From contig NZ_BMKR01000056.1 in the NCBI RefSeq assembly GCF_014644435.1, forward strand, positions 1 to 32,603: a stretch of 32,603 nt of DNA, given 5' to 3'. Below are positions 31,621 to 32,603 of this stretch, one piece after another. Every line of letters starts with the position of its first letter. The stretch's first letter is position 1. A program made the position numbers and the translations under genes. The notes beneath the pieces are model-generated. The model was not told where the DNA came from. It worked only from the letters and a program-made list of their open reading frames with translations, and searched no databases. This DNA comes from Paenibacillus albidus. GTDB lineage: Bacteria; Bacillota; Bacilli; Paenibacillales; Paenibacillaceae.

Positions 31621-32400
31621 ATGATTGATGCCCATATTCATCTTGACCAATATGCTCCACAGCTTACCGATACGATTCTGCAAGAGCTGCCCTCCCATGG
31701 CATCGAAGCCCTGATCGCCGTGTCTATGAATCTGGATTCCTGTATCCGGACCGAGGCCTTGGCTGCACAATATCCCGCCATCGTCAGGCCCGCTTACGGG
31801 TTCCACCCGGAACAACCTCTGCCCACAGCCGAGGAATTCGCTGCTCTGCTGGAATGGATCGAGTTGCGCGCGGGGCAGTTGACGGCCATCGGCGAGATTG
31901 GCCTGCCCTATTATTCGCGGGCAGAGGCGCTTGCGCGCGGCGAAGCTTTGGACATGGAGCCTTATGTCGGGCTGCTCGATCAGCTGCTGGCCCTCGCCGC
32001 CAGGCTGAACAAACCCGTTGTGCTCCATGCCGTCTATGAAGACGCGCTGCTCGCCTGCGACCTGCTCGACAAGCACAAGATTCGGCGGGCCCATTTCCAC
32101 TGGTTCAAGGGGCCGGAGGAAGCCATCACCCGCATGATCGCGCGGGGCGATTACGTCTCTTTTACACCGGATCTACTGTATGAGCCGGAGATCCGGGAGC
32201 TGGCGCGGCGTTATCCGCCGCAGCAGGTTATGGCCGAGACCGACGGTCCCTGGCCATTCGAGGGTCCGTTCGCCGGACGGGCTACCCATCCGGCGATGAT
32301 CCGCGACGTGGCCGCCGCGTGGGGGGCGCTCCACGGCTGCTCCGCCAGCGAGGCGGAGGCGCTGCTCACCGCGAACACGGTGAGGTTTTATGGGCTGTAG
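31621..32400 (+). CDS. TatD-family metal-dependent hydrolase
   Basis: The ATG at 31621 follows AAGGAGTGC; the open frame from 31528 crosses the Fur box and is not used. The 259 residues contain the TatD metal site: DAHIHLDQY (His 5, His 7), AIGEIGLPYY with Glu 92, VVLHAVYEDA with His 136, AHFHWFKG with His 160 and AETDGPWPF with Asp 208. TatD proteins are DNases or related phosphoesterases in the cytoplasm. It is slightly divergent from canonical TatD in the GEIGLPYY stretch, where GEIGLDYY is usual. It ends in a strong terminator. Confidence 0.87.
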   Translation: MIDAHIHLDQYAPQLTDTILQELPSHGIEALIAVSMNLDSCIRTEALAAQYPAIVRPAYGFHPEQPLPTAEEFAALLEWIELRAGQLTAIGEIGLPYYSRAEALARGEALDMEPYVGLLDQLLALAARLNKPVVLHAVYEDALLACDLLDKHKIRRAHFHWFKGPEEAITRMIARGDYVSFTPDLLYEPEIRELARRYPPQQVMAETDGPWPFEGPFAGRATHPAMIRDVAAAWGALHGCSASEAEALLTANTVRFYGL

Positions 32401-32409
32401 GTGCAGCGG

Positions 32410-32444
32410 AAAGACCGCCGCTCCGGGGGAGCGGCGGTCTTTTT
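32410..32444 (+). terminator. Terminator of tatD
   Basis: AAGACCGCCGCTCC pairs with GGAGCGGCGGTCTT, then a T run follows, starting ten bases after the stop codon. Confidence 0.92.
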
Positions 32445-32484
32445 ATAACCCAGCTATTGAATTTTAGATTTAACCCGATAATAG

Positions 32485-32535
32485 AAACAGCGGCAGCCAT
32501 AGACAAAATAAAGTCCTGGACTGCCGCTGTTTTAT
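32485..32535. terminator. Stem-loop near the window end, likely terminator
   Basis: AAACAGCGGCAG at 32485-32496 pairs with CTGCCGCTGTTT at 32521-32532, followed by TATTG. It probably belongs to a gene beyond the right edge reading toward this point. From 32445 to the window end no gene is seen. Confidence 0.65.
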
Positions 32536-32603
32536 TGAACTATCGTTTCCCGTTAGAATTCCTGTAGAATGAATAATTTGGTCTTTGCACAAAAACGAGC
32601 GCC

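Overview
The window looks like a chromosomal segment of a spore-former of the Paenibacillus type (Bacillales). The evidence is strong AGGAGG-type ribosome binding sites, TTG starts, an S-layer-homology (SLH) surface protein, a copper-amine-oxidase-type stalk protein, many one-component regulators and Firmicute-style Fur and Fnr boxes. The genus is an inference from gene content; there is no rRNA or marker gene here.

Positions 1-4600 are an accessory graveyard. They hold an orphan immunity-like gene, a decayed DDE transposase, two diverged copies of a toxin-tail/immunity-like gene pair (one damaged by an internal deletion), a small membrane protein, remnants of two further transposases and a broken WG-repeat gene. 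Positions 4771-12050 carry a large SLH protein with a 12-residue proline/threonine repeat linker, another transposase remnant, a membrane-anchored beta-lactamase-fold serine hydrolase, a PD-(D/E)XK-like protein and small accessory genes.

Positions 12128-17750 form a transport locus. A LysR regulator is divergent from a four-gene operon: binding lipoprotein, fused double permease, ATPase and an overlapping PPP-type phosphoesterase. The operon ends in a strong terminator. Positions 17785-19660 lie between convergent genes and hold an array of 51-bp units, each able to fold into a nested hairpin. An apparently intact IS3-family element has inserted into one hairpin loop with a 3-bp TTT duplication.

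Positions 19669-27265 are a run of regulator/effector pairs: ArsR with an MFS pump, MarR with a methyltransferase, DoxX behind tandem Fnr/Rex-like sites, LysR divergent from an O-methyltransferase, and MarR followed by a bactofilin-like operon. The LysR promoter and the bactofilin promoter share an exact 15-base element. Positions 27394-32603 hold a stalk-domain protein, a small protein without a normal start codon, an AraC regulator whose frame runs without a stop into an iron-siderophore binding lipoprotein across an internal Fur box, and a TatD-family hydrolase behind a second Fur box.

The most unusual items are the hairpin array with its IS insertion, the AraC/binding-protein continuous frame, the paired Fnr/Rex-like sites, the duplicated decaying toxin/immunity module, and a dispersed intergenic repeat found upstream of two unrelated genes. 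All family names come from reading motifs; no database search was possible.
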